A DNA stretch of 64,000 nucleotides, taken from NCBI RefSeq assembly GCF_029855125.1, contig NZ_CP123229.1, forward strand, positions 3,702,501 to 3,766,500. The letters are read 5' to 3'. Both the position numbers and the translations under genes were made by a program. Each line of letters begins with the position of its first letter. The stretch's first letter is position 1. Of this stretch, positions 43,574 to 54,964 are shown one piece after another. The notes under the pieces were generated by a model. That model was not told where the DNA came from, did not search any database, and was given only the letters and a program-made list of their open reading frames with translations. The stretch comes from Methylocapsa sp. D3K7. GTDB lineage: Bacteria > Pseudomonadota > Alphaproteobacteria > Rhizobiales > Beijerinckiaceae.

Positions 43574-44584
43574 GTGACCGATGCCGTAACGCCCGCGAAT
43601 ATATTCCATATTGGGTTTGGTTTCTGGGCATCGAAGGTGCTGTTGAGCGGCGTAGAACTCGGACTCTTCACAGAACTCGCCAAGGGACCGGCCGATCTCG
43701 TCACTCTGTCACAGCGGCTCGGCCTGCATGAGCGCTCCGCCCGCGATTTTCTCGATGCGCTTGTCGCGCTAAAATTGCTCGACCGGCGTGATGGAAAATA
43801 CAGCAACGCACTGGATGTGGATCTCTTTCTCGACCGGGCGAAGCCAAGCTATGCTGGCGGTCTTCTTGAAATGGCGAATTCCCGTCTTTATGAATCTTGG
43901 GGCTCGTTGACCGAAGCGCTCAAGACCGGCCGCAATCAGAATGAGGCCAAGGACTCGGGCGACATATTCGCATCCCTCTACGCCGACCCAGCAAAGCTGC
44001 GTGGCTTCTTGGCTGCCATGAGTGGTGTCAGCCTCGGCGCGGCACAAGCGGTCGCTGCCAAATTCCCATGGCAGGATTATAAATCCTTTGCCGACATCGG
44101 CGCCGCGCAAGGTATGGTGGCCGCCACCCTTGCCTCAGGGCATCCGCATCTTTCCGGCGCTGGTTATGATCTGCCACAGGTAAAGCCAGTCTTCGAGGAA
44201 TTTATCGGCACGCGCGGCGTCTCCAGCCGGGTTAAATTTATAAGCGGAAATTTCTTCACGGACCCCCTCCCGGCGGCCGGCGTCCTCATCATGGGTCATA
44301 TTCTGCACGATTGGGATTTGGGGCAAAAACGCATGCTGCTCGAAAAAGCGTACGCCGCCCTTGCAAAGGGCGGAGCACTGATCGTCTATGAGTCGATCAT
44401 CGATGACGAGCGGCGCGAAAACGCGTTCGGTCTGTTGATGAGCTTGAATATGTTGATTGAGACGCCGGGTGGCTTCGACTTTACCGGCGCAGACTGCCAG
44501 GCTTGGATGCGCGAGGCCGGGTTCTCACAAACACGAGTCGAGCCGCTTACCGGTACCGATTCGATGGTGATTGCAATCAAATAG
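43574..44584 (+). CDS. O-methyltransferase family 2 (plant-type/acetylserotonin-like fold)
   Basis: The 336-residue SAM-dependent enzyme has an N-terminal dimerisation/winged-helix part ([40 protein letters not shown]) and a C-terminal Rossmann domain with [55 protein letters not shown] and [20 protein letters not shown], where HDWD is the usual catalytic-loop pattern. This class methylates O (sometimes N or C) of small aromatic or polyketide substrates; the substrate here is unknown. It stands alone and converges on the RND efflux genes. Confidence 0.87.
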   Translation: MTDAVTPANIFHIGFGFWASKVLLSGVELGLFTELAKGPADLVTLSQRLGLHERSARDFLDALVALKLLDRRDGKYSNALDVDLFLDRAKPSYAGGLLEMANSRLYESWGSLTEALKTGRNQNEAKDSGDIFASLYADPAKLRGFLAAMSGVSLGAAQAVAAKFPWQDYKSFADIGAAQGMVAATLASGHPHLSGAGYDLPQVKPVFEEFIGTRGVSSRVKFISGNFFTDPLPAAGVLIMGHILHDWDLGQKRMLLEKAYAALAKGGALIVYESIIDDERRENAFGLLMSLNMLIETPGGFDFTGADCQAWMREAGFSQTRVEPLTGTDSMVIAIK

Positions 44585-44611
44585 GTAGGACCGTTAAGCC
44601 TCGGACACGTG

Positions 44612-47600
44612 CTACTCTGAAGGTTCGGGCACGGCACCCGCTATGCGCGGAAACAGGCGGCGCCAGTGCCGGTTCGCCCAGAGCCGGAACCGGTCCAGGT
44701 AAAGATAGAGCACGGGTGTCGTGTAAAGGGTCAAGAGTTGGCTGACGATCAGGCCACCGACGATCGCGATCCCAAGCGGGCGCCGTATCTCGCTCCCATC
44801 GCCGAAGCTCAGCGCGAGCGGAATGGCACCGAAAATTGCCGCGAAGGTCGTCATCATGATCGGGCGGAACCGCAAGATACAGGCGCGGAAAATCGCGTCT
44901 TGTGGCGAGAGACTTTCCGATCGTTCCGCTTCGAGCGCGAAATCGATCATCAAAATCGCGTTTTTCTTAACAACGCCGATCAGCAAAATCACTCCGATCA
45001 TGGCAATGATGCTGAACTCAGTGTGAAACAGCAGCAACGCGAGCACCGCACCGACCCCCGCTGACGGCAAGGTAGAGAGAATGGTGAAGGGGTGAATGAA
45101 GCTTTCATAGAGAATGCCCAAAACGATATAGATCGTCGCCAATGCGGCCAGCAGCAGGACGCGTTCATTGGCAAGCGATTCCTCGAAAGCCTTTGCCGTC
45201 CCCTGCAGGCTGCCACGAATGGTGACGGGAGCATGCAGGTTCCTCATTGCCTGCTGGATTTCGCCAACGGCATTCCCCAAGGAAGCGCCGGGCTGCAGAT
45301 TGAAGGAGATCGTGCTGGCAACGAAGAGTCCTTGATGATTGACAGCCAAGGGGGTGTGACCAGGTTCGAAATGGCTGAAGGCGGCGAGCGGAATCATGGT
45401 TTCCTGATTGGTGCTGACCGCCGCGCCGGCTGACGTGCCTTGTCTGCCAGTGTTGGCAAGCGAATTGGTCTGTGCGTTGCGCGCCTCAATCCCCGCCAAA
45501 TTTGTGCCTTGGCTGGAATTGGCAACTGGCGACCCCGGCCCCGCAAGCGCGGGGCTCTGCGTCACGGTTCCTAGCACAGCGTTTGTTGTCGCTGTGCCCT
45601 TAGGACTGGCTCCGGCGGTGCTGACATAAAGATCTCTCAGGATCGAGGGATCTTGCCAATAGCGCGGGTCGACTTCCATCACAACATGATACTGATTGAC
45701 CGCGCTGTAAATCGTCGAGACCTGGCGCTGCCCGAACGCGTCGTAAAGTGTATTGTCGATTTGACTCATGACGAGGCCGAGACGGGAAGCGGTGTCACGG
45801 TCGATGAAGACGTCGGTTTCAAGTCCCGTCTGCTGCTGGTCGGAATTGACGTCTGCGAGCACCGAACTTCTCTTTAAGGCCTCAACGAGACGCGGTACGA
45901 AGGCATAAAGCTCAGCCGTGTTGTCCCCTCGCAGCGTATATTGATACTGGGCATTACTGATCCGTCCGCCGATACGAATATCCTGCACGGATTGTAGAAA
46001 AAGCTGGGCACCGGGAACTTGCCTGAGTTTTTCGCGCAAACGGGCAATCACCTCGTCGGCAGTATCGCTCCGTTCGGATCTTGGCTTAAGGTCGATGTAG
46101 ACCAAGCCGGCGTTGGTTTGACCTGCGCCAGTGCCCGTATAGCCTTTCACGCTGGCGACTGCTGGGTCGGCTTGCACGATCGCCTGAAGCTGCGCGAGCT
46201 TATCCCGCATGGCCTGGAACGAGATCGACTGATCGGCCTGGATAGACCCCGCAAGACGGCCAATATCCTGTTGCGGGAAAAAGCCCTTTGGCACGATCTT
46301 GAACAATTCGATATTGAGGCCGATGGTCGCAAATAAAACCAGCATCACCAAGACACCGTGACGAAGTGCCCAGCTCAGCGAGCGCTCGTAGCCATGCAAA
46401 ATTCTAGCAAAGGGATCAAACCGAGACGAAGGGTCCGGCGAATGCGAACGCGGCCTGAGAAATATTGCGCAAAGCATCGGCGTCGTGGTTAAGGACAAGA
46501 CGAGCGAAACGAGGATGGCGAGCGATAGGGTCACCGCAAATTCACGAAACAAGCGCCCGACAATACCGCCCATCAAAAGAATAGGAATGAACACCGCGAT
46601 CAGCGAAATGCTGATCGAGAGCACGGTAAAACCGACCTCGCCAGCACCTTTTAGCGCCGCCTCGACTTGCCCCCGTCCCGCATCGAGATGGCGCGAAATA
46701 TTCTCCAGGACGACGATCGCATCGTCGACGACAAAGCCGGTCGCGATGGTAAGAGCCATCAAAGACAAATTGTTCAAGCTGAAGTTCAAAAGATACATCG
46801 CGCCGAACGTGCCGACGATCGAAACCGGGACGGCGATGATGGGGATAATCGCCGCGCGCATATTACGCAGGAACAAAAAGACTATCAGCGTCACCAGCAG
46901 AACCGCTGTGACCAAGGTCCATTCCGTGTCGTGCAACGAGGCGCGGATGGTGTTGCTGCGATCTGAGGCCGGCTTGAACACGATATCGCTGGGCATGGCC
47001 GCTTGCAGATGCGGCAATTCGGCTTTTACCCGCTCGACAGCGTCAATAATATTGGCGCCCGGTTGACGGAATATGATGACGAAAATGGCTTCTTCACCGT
47101 TGTCGAGCCCCACATTGCGAATGTCTTCGGCCGAATCTAGGACGCTGGCGACGTCGGTGAGACGCACGGGGCTACCATTGCGGTAGGCTATGATCAGCGG
47201 CATATAATCCGCGGCCCGCGTCGCTTGGTCGTTGGTATAGATTTGAAGATGTCGCCGTTCATCTTCTATTGCGCCCTTCGGGCTATTGGCGTTGGCGGAC
47301 GCTAGGGCTGCGCGTACATCTTCGAGGCCGATACCGTATTTTGACAGGGCATGCGGATTGATCTCGACCCGCACGCCGGGCAGGGCACCGCCGCCGATCA
47401 CGACTTGCCCTATTCCATCGAGTTGAGACAACCTTTGCTGAAGAATATTGCTCGCATAATCATACATCTGAGCGCGCGTCTTTGTCTTCGATGCGAGCGT
47501 GAGAATAAGGATTGGCGCGTCGGCGGGATTGATCTTGCGATAGGTCGGATTGGTCGGCAGGTTGGTCGGCAAATCGGCCGCCGCCGCGTTGATCGCCGCT

Positions 47601-47926
47601 TGCACATCCCGCGCGGCGCCGTCGATGTCGCGTTCAATGCCAAATTGCAGGATGATGCGGGTCTGGCCCAGGCTGCTTGATGAGGTCATTTCTGTGACAT
47701 GGGCAATTTGCCCGAGGTGCCGCTCAAGAGGCCCGGCCAGGCTCGCGGCCACGGTCTCCGGACTCGCGCCTGGAAGTTGCGCTTGAACCAGAATGGTTGG
47801 AAAATCGACCTGGGGGAGGGGCGACACCGGCAGCTTAAGAAAAGCAAGGCACCCCGCCAGTGCGATACCGAACGTCAGGAGCGTTGTTGCGACCGGACGC
47901 GCGATGAAGGGGGCGGAGAGGTTCAT
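44612..47926 (-). CDS. mdtC: RND multidrug efflux pump subunit, MdtC-like
   Basis: This inner-membrane proton/drug antiporter is of the HAE1-RND family. It starts [20 protein letters not shown] at ATG 47926, two bases past the stop of the preceding pump gene, so the two are coupled. Key features are twelve spans, TM4 [20 protein letters not shown] with the proton-relay aspartates, [20 protein letters not shown], and a C-terminal half-repeat ([20 protein letters not shown]). At 1104 residues it is longer than usual; the excess is mainly a low-complexity Ala/Thr/Asn/Gly insertion in the second periplasmic domain (about 45400-45620). Confidence 0.92.
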   Translation of the reverse strand: MNLSAPFIARPVATTLLTFGIALAGCLAFLKLPVSPLPQVDFPTILVQAQLPGASPETVAASLAGPLERHLGQIAHVTEMTSSSSLGQTRIILQFGIERDIDGAARDVQAAINAAAADLPTNLPTNPTYRKINPADAPILILTLASKTKTRAQMYDYASNILQQRLSQLDGIGQVVIGGGALPGVRVEINPHALSKYGIGLEDVRAALASANANSPKGAIEDERRHLQIYTNDQATRAADYMPLIIAYRNGSPVRLTDVASVLDSAEDIRNVGLDNGEEAIFVIIFRQPGANIIDAVERVKAELPHLQAAMPSDIVFKPASDRSNTIRASLHDTEWTLVTAVLLVTLIVFLFLRNMRAAIIPIIAVPVSIVGTFGAMYLLNFSLNNLSLMALTIATGFVVDDAIVVLENISRHLDAGRGQVEAALKGAGEVGFTVLSISISLIAVFIPILLMGGIVGRLFREFAVTLSLAILVSLVLSLTTTPMLCAIFLRPRSHSPDPSSRFDPFARILHGYERSLSWALRHGVLVMLVLFATIGLNIELFKIVPKGFFPQQDIGRLAGSIQADQSISFQAMRDKLAQLQAIVQADPAVASVKGYTGTGAGQTNAGLVYIDLKPRSERSDTADEVIARLREKLRQVPGAQLFLQSVQDIRIGGRISNAQYQYTLRGDNTAELYAFVPRLVEALKRSSVLADVNSDQQQTGLETDVFIDRDTASRLGLVMSQIDNTLYDAFGQRQVSTIYSAVNQYHVVMEVDPRYWQDPSILRDLYVSTAGASPKGTATTNAVLGTVTQSPALAGPGSPVANSSQGTNLAGIEARNAQTNSLANTGRQGTSAGAAVSTNQETMIPLAAFSHFEPGHTPLAVNHQGLFVASTISFNLQPGASLGNAVGEIQQAMRNLHAPVTIRGSLQGTAKAFEESLANERVLLLAALATIYIVLGILYESFIHPFTILSTLPSAGVGAVLALLLFHTEFSIIAMIGVILLIGVVKKNAILMIDFALEAERSESLSPQDAIFRACILRFRPIMMTTFAAIFGAIPLALSFGDGSEIRRPLGIAIVGGLIVSQLLTLYTTPVLYLYLDRFRLWANRHWRRLFPRIAGAVPEPSE

Positions 47927-47927
47927 C

Positions 47928-50900
47928 CTAAGACTCTCTAGCGGCAAGCGGACGGCTTCCGCCGCGCCCGCGCCCGAAGCGGACCGCGAGACGATCAAAG
48001 TAGAGGTAGATCACCGGCGTCGTGAAAAGGGTCAAAACCTGGCTCACGATCAGGCCGCCGACGATGGCGATGCCGAGCGGATTGCGGAGCTCGGAGCCAA
48101 CACCTGTCCCAAGCATCAAGGGAAGGGCGCCAAGAATCGCGGCAAACGTCGTCATCAGGATCGGGCGAAACCGCAAAAGACAGGCTTGGAAAATAGCGTC
48201 GCGCGGTGCGAGTCCTTCGGAGCGTTCGGCCTGCAAAGCAAAATCGATCATCATAATTGCATTTTTTTTGACGATGCCGATCAGCAAGACGATGCCGATG
48301 ATCGCGATGATGTCGAGTTCGTGCCCGGTCGCCATCAACGCAAGCAACGCTCCGACTCCCGCCGAGGGCAGGGTCGAGAGAATTGTGATGGGATGAATGA
48401 AGCTCTCGTAAAGGACGCCGAGAACGATGTACATGGTAATCACGGCAGCGAGAATCAAAAGAAGTTCGTTGGTCGCCGAGGCGCGAAATGCCGCCGCGGC
48501 ACCCTGAAAGGATGAGATAAAGCTATCTGGCAGACCGATCTCTTGCTCGGCCTTTTCGATTGCCTTGACGGCGGCGCCGAGAGAGGAGCCTCGGGCGACA
48601 TTGAAGGAGATCGTGGTGGCAGGAAACTGCGCGAGATGTGTAATCAGAAGCGGTCCTGACCGCTCGCTGACATGGACGATTGCGGAAAGTGGAACCTGTC
48701 CATTGGTGGAAGATGATGACGACGGCAAATAGAACGAGGACAGGCTGGAAAGGGTCCGCTGCAAGGCAGGGTCTGCTTCCAGAATAACCCGGTATTGGTT
48801 CGACTGCGTGTAGATGGTTGAAATAATCCGCTGGCCGAACGCGTCGTAGAGCGCATTGTCGACACTGGCTGGCGTAACGCCAAACCGTGCCGCGGTTGCC
48901 CTGTCGATGGTAAGATCGACAGCAAGCCCCTGACTCTGCAAATCGCTGGCGACGTCGCTAAGCTCCGGAAGCTGCCGGAGGCGTTCGACCAGCTTCGGGA
49001 CCCAGATTTTGAACGCAGCCGGATCGGCGTCCTGTAAGATAAAATGATACTGCGCACGGCTGACGCTGGTATCGATCGTGAGATCCTGAACCGGTTGCAT
49101 ATAAAGGGAAACGCCAATGATGCCGGAAACCTCTTTCTGGAGGCGCTGAACAACGTCGCTCGCGGAGAGCTGCCGCTCATCCTTGGGTTTGAGATTGATC
49201 AAGAATCTGCCGCTGTTCAGGGTTGGGTTTTCGCCGTCGATTCCAATGAACGAGCTGACGTTTTCGACCGCCGGATCATGCAGTATGGCTTCCGCGAGCT
49301 GGCGTTGGAGGCCGGACATCGCCCCGAAGGACACATTCTGCGGGGCTTCCGCAATCGCCACGATCATGCCGGTGTCTTGCACCGGGAAAAAGCCTTTGGG
49401 AATCATGATATAGAGCACGATGGTCAGGCCAAGAGTGGCGATCGCGACAAAAAGCGTCAGCGGTTGATGCGCCAGTACGACATCGAGCGCCCGCCCATAC
49501 CGTTCGACCAAGCCGTTGAACGCGCGTTCCGCCATGAGATCGAAACGGTTGCGGCTGACAGCGGGACGATGCCGGATCAACCGCGCGCAGAGCATAGGCA
49601 CGAGAGTCAGCGAAACGATTGCCGAAATGACGATCGTGACAGCCAGGGTGATCGCGAATTCGTGGAACAGGCGGCCAACCACATCGCCCATGAACAACAG
49701 CGGAATAAGCACCGCGATCAGCGACACGGTGAGCGAAATGATGGTGAACCCGATTTGCTCAGAACCTTTAAGCGCGGCTTCCATGGGTGGATCGCCCGCT
49801 TCGATGTAGCGGGTAATATTCTCGATCATCACAATCGCGTCGTCGACGACGAAGCCAGTCGAGATCGTCAGCGCCATCAGCGAGAGATTGTCGAGACTGA
49901 AGCCGAGGAGATACATCACGACGAAGGTGCCAACCAGAGACAACGGCACCGAAAGGCTCGGAATAATGGTCGCCGGAAGCGTTCGCAGGAAGAGGAAGAT
50001 CACGAGGACGACAAGGGCCACCGCAAACGCCAGCTCGAACTCGACATCCGTGACGGAGGCGCGAATGGTCGTCGTACGGTCGCTCAGAACCTTGACATCG
50101 ACGGCGGCCGGAAGATTGGCGACAATCGTGGGCAGCAGCTGTTTGATCGTGTTGACAACCTCGATCACATTCGCCCCAGGCTGGCGGCGGATGCTCAGGA
50201 TGATCGCTGGACTCGTATTGTCCAGAGCTCCGAGCTTTGAATTTTCGGGACCCGAAGCGACGCTGGCGACATCCGAAAGGCGGACCGGGCTGCCATTGCG
50301 GTAGGCCACGACAAGCATCCCATAGCTCGAGGCGTCTCGAATTTGGTCGTTTGCGTTGATTGTCGAGGCTTGCGATGGCCCATCGAAACTGCCCTTCGGC
50401 AAATTGACGTTGGCGTTGGCAATCGTCGTACGCAGATCGTCGATATTGAGGCCATAAGCGGCAAGGGCGGCAGGATTGAATTTGATCCGCACGGCGGGCC
50501 GCTGGCCGCCGCCGATACTGACCAGCCCGACGCCAGGCAGTTGCGAAAGCCTTTGCAAGAGCCGTGTCTCACTAATGTCCTCGAGTGTGATCAAGGGCAA
50601 GGTCTTTGAAGTGACCGACAGCGTCATGACCGGCGCGTCCGCCGGGTTCACCTTGTTGTAGACAGGCGGTGTCGGCAATCCGCTTGGCAGCAGATTGTTC
50701 GCGGCGTTGATGGAAGCCTGAACTTCTTGCTCGGCGACATCGAGACTGAGGTTCAAGCCGAATTGCAGAGTGATGACCGATGCTCCGGCCGAACTTGCCG
50801 ACGTCATCTGGTTCAAACCCGGCATCTGTCCGAGCTGCCGTTCTAGCGGCGCCGTAACCGAGGATGTCATCACTTCCGGACTCGCGCCGGGAAGGAAGGT

Positions 50901-51044
50901 CTGGACCTCGATTGTCGGATAATCCACTTCTGGGAGGGCTGACAGCGGCAGGTAACTATAGGCAACCCCGCCGGCGAGCAGGATTGCTACCATGATAAGC
51001 GTCGTTGCAACTGGACGCAGGATGAAAATGCGCGACGGGTTCAT
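47928..51044 (-). CDS. mdtB: RND multidrug efflux pump subunit, MdtB-like
   Basis: The 1038-residue HAE1-RND pump starts [20 protein letters not shown] and shows [20 protein letters not shown], the TM4 relay [40 protein letters not shown] and the C-terminal [20 protein letters not shown]. It lies between the membrane fusion protein gene and the second pump gene. In E. coli, MdtB and MdtC form a mixed trimer; two unequal pump genes with one fusion protein suggest the same arrangement here. Confidence 0.93.
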   Translation of the reverse strand: MNPSRIFILRPVATTLIMVAILLAGGVAYSYLPLSALPEVDYPTIEVQTFLPGASPEVMTSSVTAPLERQLGQMPGLNQMTSASSAGASVITLQFGLNLSLDVAEQEVQASINAANNLLPSGLPTPPVYNKVNPADAPVMTLSVTSKTLPLITLEDISETRLLQRLSQLPGVGLVSIGGGQRPAVRIKFNPAALAAYGLNIDDLRTTIANANVNLPKGSFDGPSQASTINANDQIRDASSYGMLVVAYRNGSPVRLSDVASVASGPENSKLGALDNTSPAIILSIRRQPGANVIEVVNTIKQLLPTIVANLPAAVDVKVLSDRTTTIRASVTDVEFELAFAVALVVLVIFLFLRTLPATIIPSLSVPLSLVGTFVVMYLLGFSLDNLSLMALTISTGFVVDDAIVMIENITRYIEAGDPPMEAALKGSEQIGFTIISLTVSLIAVLIPLLFMGDVVGRLFHEFAITLAVTIVISAIVSLTLVPMLCARLIRHRPAVSRNRFDLMAERAFNGLVERYGRALDVVLAHQPLTLFVAIATLGLTIVLYIMIPKGFFPVQDTGMIVAIAEAPQNVSFGAMSGLQRQLAEAILHDPAVENVSSFIGIDGENPTLNSGRFLINLKPKDERQLSASDVVQRLQKEVSGIIGVSLYMQPVQDLTIDTSVSRAQYHFILQDADPAAFKIWVPKLVERLRQLPELSDVASDLQSQGLAVDLTIDRATAARFGVTPASVDNALYDAFGQRIISTIYTQSNQYRVILEADPALQRTLSSLSSFYLPSSSSSTNGQVPLSAIVHVSERSGPLLITHLAQFPATTISFNVARGSSLGAAVKAIEKAEQEIGLPDSFISSFQGAAAAFRASATNELLLILAAVITMYIVLGVLYESFIHPITILSTLPSAGVGALLALMATGHELDIIAIIGIVLLIGIVKKNAIMMIDFALQAERSEGLAPRDAIFQACLLRFRPILMTTFAAILGALPLMLGTGVGSELRNPLGIAIVGGLIVSQVLTLFTTPVIYLYFDRLAVRFGRGRGGSRPLAARES

Positions 51045-51094
51045 CGGCGCCGCCGGTTGCGCGATGCCAGATGCTCAAACATCGTCTTCCATCA

Positions 51095-52444
51095 TCATGG
51101 CTTGTTTGGCTGGTGTTTGCTGCGCGTGTTGCCAGGGGTTCCGGTTTTCGCGGGCGGTTCGCTTTCGGCGGCCGGCGCTGCTTGCCCATGGGGCTCTTCT
51201 CCCCCAGAGCTGATCATGACCTTTGCTCCGTCCCGCAAGCGGTCAATGCCATCGACGACAACCCGGTCCCCTGGCTTAAGTCCAGAGGTGACCGCATACA
51301 TGTCGCCATCGAGCGGGCCGAGTGTAATCGTTCGCACCGACACCGTATCATCGGGGCCAACGACGTAGACAAAAGTGCCCGGGGCGCCATGCTGAACCGC
51401 GCTTGATGGGACGGTCACGGCGGCGTGAAGCGATTTTAGCAATAACCGGGCGTTGACGAATTGGTTTGGAAACAGCTTGTTGTCCGAATTATCGAAGTCC
51501 GCCCGAATTTTTACGGTGCCTGTTGTCTGATCGATTTGATTGTCAAGCGTCGCGACTTTGCCGACGGAAAGACGGTTGACGTTGGCGCGATCATATGCGG
51601 TGACCTCGAGCGGCAGGCCCGCGCGCGTCGCGGCTTGAATTTCCGGGATATCGTCCTCCGGCACCACGAAAATCACCGAGATCGGTTGCAATTGCGTGAT
51701 TACCGCGAGGCCGTTAGCGTCGGATGTTTGAACGTAATTGCCGGCGTCTACCAGACGGAGGCCGACGCGTCCGTCGATCGGCGATACGATATGCGCATAG
51801 ATCAAGTTCAGCTTCTGATTCTCAATTTGAGCTTGGTCGGTTTTGACCGAGCCTTCATATTGGGTGACGAGAAACGCTTGGTCGTCCGCTTGTTGTCGGG
51901 CGATGGAGTTCTGCTTGAGGAGCGTTTGAAAACGGACCAGATTCACCCGTGCTTGATCGAGCAGCCCCTGATCATGAATCAGTTGTCCCTCGAATTGAGT
52001 CTGCGCCAATTGAAATGGCCGCGGGTCGATCTGGGCTAGGAAGTCACCTTTTTTGACGAGCTGGCCTTCCGTAAAGCCGACTTGCAGGAGCTGGCCGTTG
52101 ACTTGTGTTCTCACGGTCACGTTGGCGATAGGCGTTACGGTACCAAGGCCGGTCACCACGACCTTGATGTCGCTGGTTCCAACAGTCGCCACACGGACCG
52201 GGGGCGGAGTGGTGTTTTGTTGTTCGGTGGTAGATTCTTTTGGAGCCCTGATCGCCGTGGCGCCCCGGTAGATGCCAAGACCGAGGAGGATTGCAATGAC
52301 GATGAGAACGAGCGGCCGTAACCGCGACCCCGGTTTTGCCTTCACCTCGGGGAATTTGCTTCTGTCCACGCGCAAAGCTGGGGGGTCGCGGAGAAGTGCA
52401 TGATCCGGCGTTTTAGTCTTGGCCCCAACGGTTCGGTCATCCAT
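51095..52444 (-). CDS. mdtA: Membrane fusion protein of the RND efflux system, MdtA-like
   Basis: The periplasmic adaptor links the pumps to the outer-membrane channel. From ATG 52444 it has 449 residues: a cytoplasmic tail, one span at ~45-65 (RLRPLVLIVIAILLGLGIYR), a lipoyl half-motif (VTVRTQVNGQLLQVGFTEGQ, LVKKGDFLAQIDPRPFQLAQ), an alpha-hairpin, and the closing lipoyl and beta-barrel strands (YAHIVSPIDGRVGLRLVDAG, PNQFVNARLLLKSL). A Pro/Glu-rich tail ends the protein. It is 50 bp upstream of mdtB. The frame upstream to 52495 is not needed. Confidence 0.92.
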   Translation of the reverse strand: MDDRTVGAKTKTPDHALLRDPPALRVDRSKFPEVKAKPGSRLRPLVLIVIAILLGLGIYRGATAIRAPKESTTEQQNTTPPPVRVATVGTSDIKVVVTGLGTVTPIANVTVRTQVNGQLLQVGFTEGQLVKKGDFLAQIDPRPFQLAQTQFEGQLIHDQGLLDQARVNLVRFQTLLKQNSIARQQADDQAFLVTQYEGSVKTDQAQIENQKLNLIYAHIVSPIDGRVGLRLVDAGNYVQTSDANGLAVITQLQPISVIFVVPEDDIPEIQAATRAGLPLEVTAYDRANVNRLSVGKVATLDNQIDQTTGTVKIRADFDNSDNKLFPNQFVNARLLLKSLHAAVTVPSSAVQHGAPGTFVYVVGPDDTVSVRTITLGPLDGDMYAVTSGLKPGDRVVVDGIDRLRDGAKVMISSGGEEPHGQAAPAAESEPPAKTGTPGNTRSKHQPNKP

Positions 52445-52537
52445 GCTTAGCGTCCGCCATCTGGCATGAGATAAGGGTCCTGATCCTACTGCCAATCATT
52501 TCCAACTCTGTGTTGCCTTTCACGGTCCGGGGCATGA

Positions 52538-52555
52538 ATATTTGGTAATATTCCA
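52538..52555. promoter_or_regulatory. Operator-like inverted repeat upstream of mdtA
   Basis: GAATATT-TGGT-AATATTC is a perfect 7-bp inverted repeat with a 4-bp spacer, about 95 bp before mdtA in the 240-bp gap that follows the outer-membrane factor gene. It is AT-rich in a GC-rich context, as repressor operators often are. No regulator gene is adjacent. Confidence 0.45.
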
Positions 52556-52686
52556 ATTTTTCCGTGGTTTGCCGTCTTATACATTCGGGGTCCGCATGAT
52601 TCCAATCAAGAGCAGGAGAGGATCAATATTTGCGGGTCGGCCGGATCTGCTTCTCTAAAAGTGATGTATCCGCTGCGAAATTATCG

Positions 52687-54168
52687 TTAAAGTCTTGGGA
52701 TGATGGGATTTAATGTCTCGAGCTCGATGTCGTTTGGCAGTTCTGTGGCGTCCCAGCCGCCGCCGAGCGCCTCGATAAGGGCGACCGTGGCGAGAAACCG
52801 GTTTTGCCGGACCGCGAGCGCTGACTGCTCGTCGCTCAGCAAGGTCGCTTGTGCGACCACGACCGCAGTGAAGGCCACCGTGCCAGCGCGATATTGGTTG
52901 AGGAGCGTGTCAAGCTCCACCTGAGCCGCCTTGACGGCCCCGTCGGCGACGATTTGCTGGCGCGCCAGGATGCGCACAGCGGCGAGCTGATCTTCCACCT
53001 GCTGAAAAGCCGTCAGCACCACTTGCCGATAGTTGGCGACGCTTTGTTGATAGGCCGCCATTGCCGCCTCGACTTGTGCATCGCGCAGACCGGCATCGAA
53101 GGCTGTTTGCACGGCAGTCGCGCCAACCGTCCAAACTTCATTGGCGAGCGACAGCGCGAGCGCGCCGCTTCCCATGAAACCGAAGAGGCCGGAAAGGGTC
53201 ACGTCGGGATAATAAAGAGCTATGGCGGCGCCGATAAGGGCATTTTGCTGCTGCATGGCCCGCTCGGCCGCTGCGATATCCGGACGCCGTTCGAGAAGTG
53301 CCGACGGAATGCTTACCGGGATATCAGGAAGTTTGTATCCGAGAGGCGACGCAGGGATGGCCAATTCCGCCGGAGGCCTGCCAATCAAAGCAGCGATCGC
53401 ATGTTCGAACTGCGCCCGCTGGATGCCGACATTGATCGCCTGCGACTGCGTATTCAGAACCTGCGCGAGAGCTGTGGCGACGTCGGCCTTCGAGACCGTG
53501 CCGGCCGCATATTGATTTTGGGTGATCGCCAAAGTCCGCCGGAAAGCATTGACCGACCGGTCGAGCAATGCCTGCAGGGCATCTGCCGAGCGCAGATTGT
53601 AATAGGCAGTGGCAAGGAGCGATTGGGTGGAGAGCTTGGCATTGGCGATGTCCGCGGCGGAGACTTGGGCGCCGGAAACGTCGCTTTCGATTGTGCGGCG
53701 GATTTCTCCCCACAGATCGAGATCCCAGGTGGCGTTCGCGGACAGCGTCGAGATTGCGCGCGTGGTAGAAACGCCGCCGCTGCCACCGGCCACCGAAGCT
53801 CCGTCATGAAATCCCGTCGGATTGTAATTGACAGTGATGGTGGGAAACAGGCCCGCCTGCGTTTCCTTAATGAGGGCGAGCGATTGCCGGTACGCGGCCT
53901 CCGAGGCGGCAACGGTCTGATTGGAAATCGCGATTTGCGGTTCCAAACCGTCCAGCTTCTTGTCCTTGAACACCACCCACCAGGGACCGCGGTCGCGATC
54001 ATCGCGCGGCACCGCGCGTTTCCAGCCCTTGAGTTCCTTATAAGCCACTGGAACGGGTGCTGCAGGGCGAAGATAGTCGGGTCCTACCGTGCAATTTGTC
54101 AGTGCCAGGCTCAGACACAGAGAAAAGCCCACCCACGCGTTCCGTCGGGGCTTGAGCAGGGGCAACAT
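52687..54168 (-). CDS. Outer-membrane efflux lipoprotein, NodT/OprM family
   Basis: This TolC-like trimeric channel would complete the tripartite pump. ATG 54168 opens a lipoprotein signal, VGFSLCLSLALTNC, with the acylated Cys near residue 26, followed by the family motif TVGPDYLRPAAPVPVAYKEL. Two OEP repeats follow, with ATWDLDLWGEIRRTIESDVS, QYAAGTVSKADVATALAQVL, RPDIAAAERAMQQQNALIGA and DAGLRDAQVEAAMAAYQQSV. Length 493. It is the first gene of the four-gene minus-strand efflux set, separated from mdtA by 242 bp, so mdtA probably also has its own promoter. Confidence 0.92.
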   Translation of the reverse strand: MLPLLKPRRNAWVGFSLCLSLALTNCTVGPDYLRPAAPVPVAYKELKGWKRAVPRDDRDRGPWWVVFKDKKLDGLEPQIAISNQTVAASEAAYRQSLALIKETQAGLFPTITVNYNPTGFHDGASVAGGSGGVSTTRAISTLSANATWDLDLWGEIRRTIESDVSGAQVSAADIANAKLSTQSLLATAYYNLRSADALQALLDRSVNAFRRTLAITQNQYAAGTVSKADVATALAQVLNTQSQAINVGIQRAQFEHAIAALIGRPPAELAIPASPLGYKLPDIPVSIPSALLERRPDIAAAERAMQQQNALIGAAIALYYPDVTLSGLFGFMGSGALALSLANEVWTVGATAVQTAFDAGLRDAQVEAAMAAYQQSVANYRQVVLTAFQQVEDQLAAVRILARQQIVADGAVKAAQVELDTLLNQYRAGTVAFTAVVVAQATLLSDEQSALAVRQNRFLATVALIEALGGGWDATELPNDIELETLNPIIPRL

Positions 54169-54457
54169 TTTGTACGGCTGCTCCGGATATGGCTTCAGGG
54201 ACGAGCTTGCGACAAAGGCCGCCGCCACACACGCTCGATTTTAGCCAAATACGCACGCAATGCGGCAAGACTAAAGCCAAACTGAGCATTCCCAAGGCTC
54301 ACCGATTTTTGAAGACGGTCCCCTTGTAGCGATGAGGAGTGCAGTGGGCGACGCCCTGGCTGAGGAGTACTCTTTTAGAAGTGATGGACGCCGTTGGCCG
54401 TTGGGATGCGCGGCCATGGATGGCAGGGACGATCCCGCTCTTCCGGGGATTTGTGCC

Positions 54458-54703
54458 TTAACCAAATCGGCGTGGCGCAGCGTCTTGGCGGGAGTTTGCC
54501 AACTTATATTGGCGCGGCAGACTGCCATTTTTGGCGAGCGTCCGCGCCATCCTTTCGGCCGTAAGGGGGTCCGGAAACCGCTGGCCTTCCATGACGTTAA
54601 AGGCGCGCGAGGCGGAAAAAAAATTGAAGATACGGCTATTTGAATCACGCGCCACAATTCCAGCCGTGCGTCCGCCAACTTCAATGACATAAGCGTCGGG
54701 CAT
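54458..54703 (-). CDS. Small conserved-looking protein of unknown function
   Basis: An 81-residue soluble protein starting MPDAYVIEVGGRTAGIVARD at ATG 54703, behind AAAGGGAACGACT, a good ribosome binding site. The body reads FNFFSASRAFNVMEGQRFPD then AERMARTLAKNGSLPRQYKL. I recall similar short proteins in Hyphomicrobiales annotated as hypothetical, but I cannot name a family. It is preceded by an AT-rich control region with an operator-like palindrome. The 290 bp between it and the efflux gene hold no recognisable gene. Confidence 0.65.
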   Translation of the reverse strand: MPDAYVIEVGGRTAGIVARDSNSRIFNFFSASRAFNVMEGQRFPDPLTAERMARTLAKNGSLPRQYKLANSRQDAAPRRFG

Positions 54704-54747
54704 AGTCGTTCCCTTTGGCCACTTGTTAATATCCATTAATCCTATAT

Positions 54748-54763
54748 ACTTAATAGATTAAGT
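54748..54763. promoter_or_regulatory. Operator-like palindrome in an AT-rich promoter region
   Basis: ACTTAAT-AG-ATTAAGT has perfect 7-bp arms. On the minus strand it overlaps the spacer downstream of TTGACT, with TAGGAT 16 bp on as a possible -10, about 45 bp before ATG 54703. Its position would let a bound dimer block RNA polymerase. The whole stretch 54720-54800 is far more AT-rich than its surroundings. Confidence 0.45.
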
Positions 54764-54964
54764 CAATCTCTTAAAATATCTAATATAAAACGCGGGGGCG
54801 CGAAAAAAAGCGTCATATCAGCCAAATTTTTTAGGACGCATCTCTGCCATTCACGAAAATTCGCAATGATTTTAGATCACACCGTTAAAAAGAAGCATGT
54901 TTCATGCCAGCTATAGATTGCAGGCCGCAGCGGCTCCCAGTTGTCGGTTAATTGCCAGCACGAG

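Noticed and set aside
54271..54690. 139-codon minus-strand frame overlapping the 81-residue gene
   Set aside because: The 81-residue frame has a good ribosome binding site and protein-like composition. The longer one lies in a different frame over the same DNA without either.
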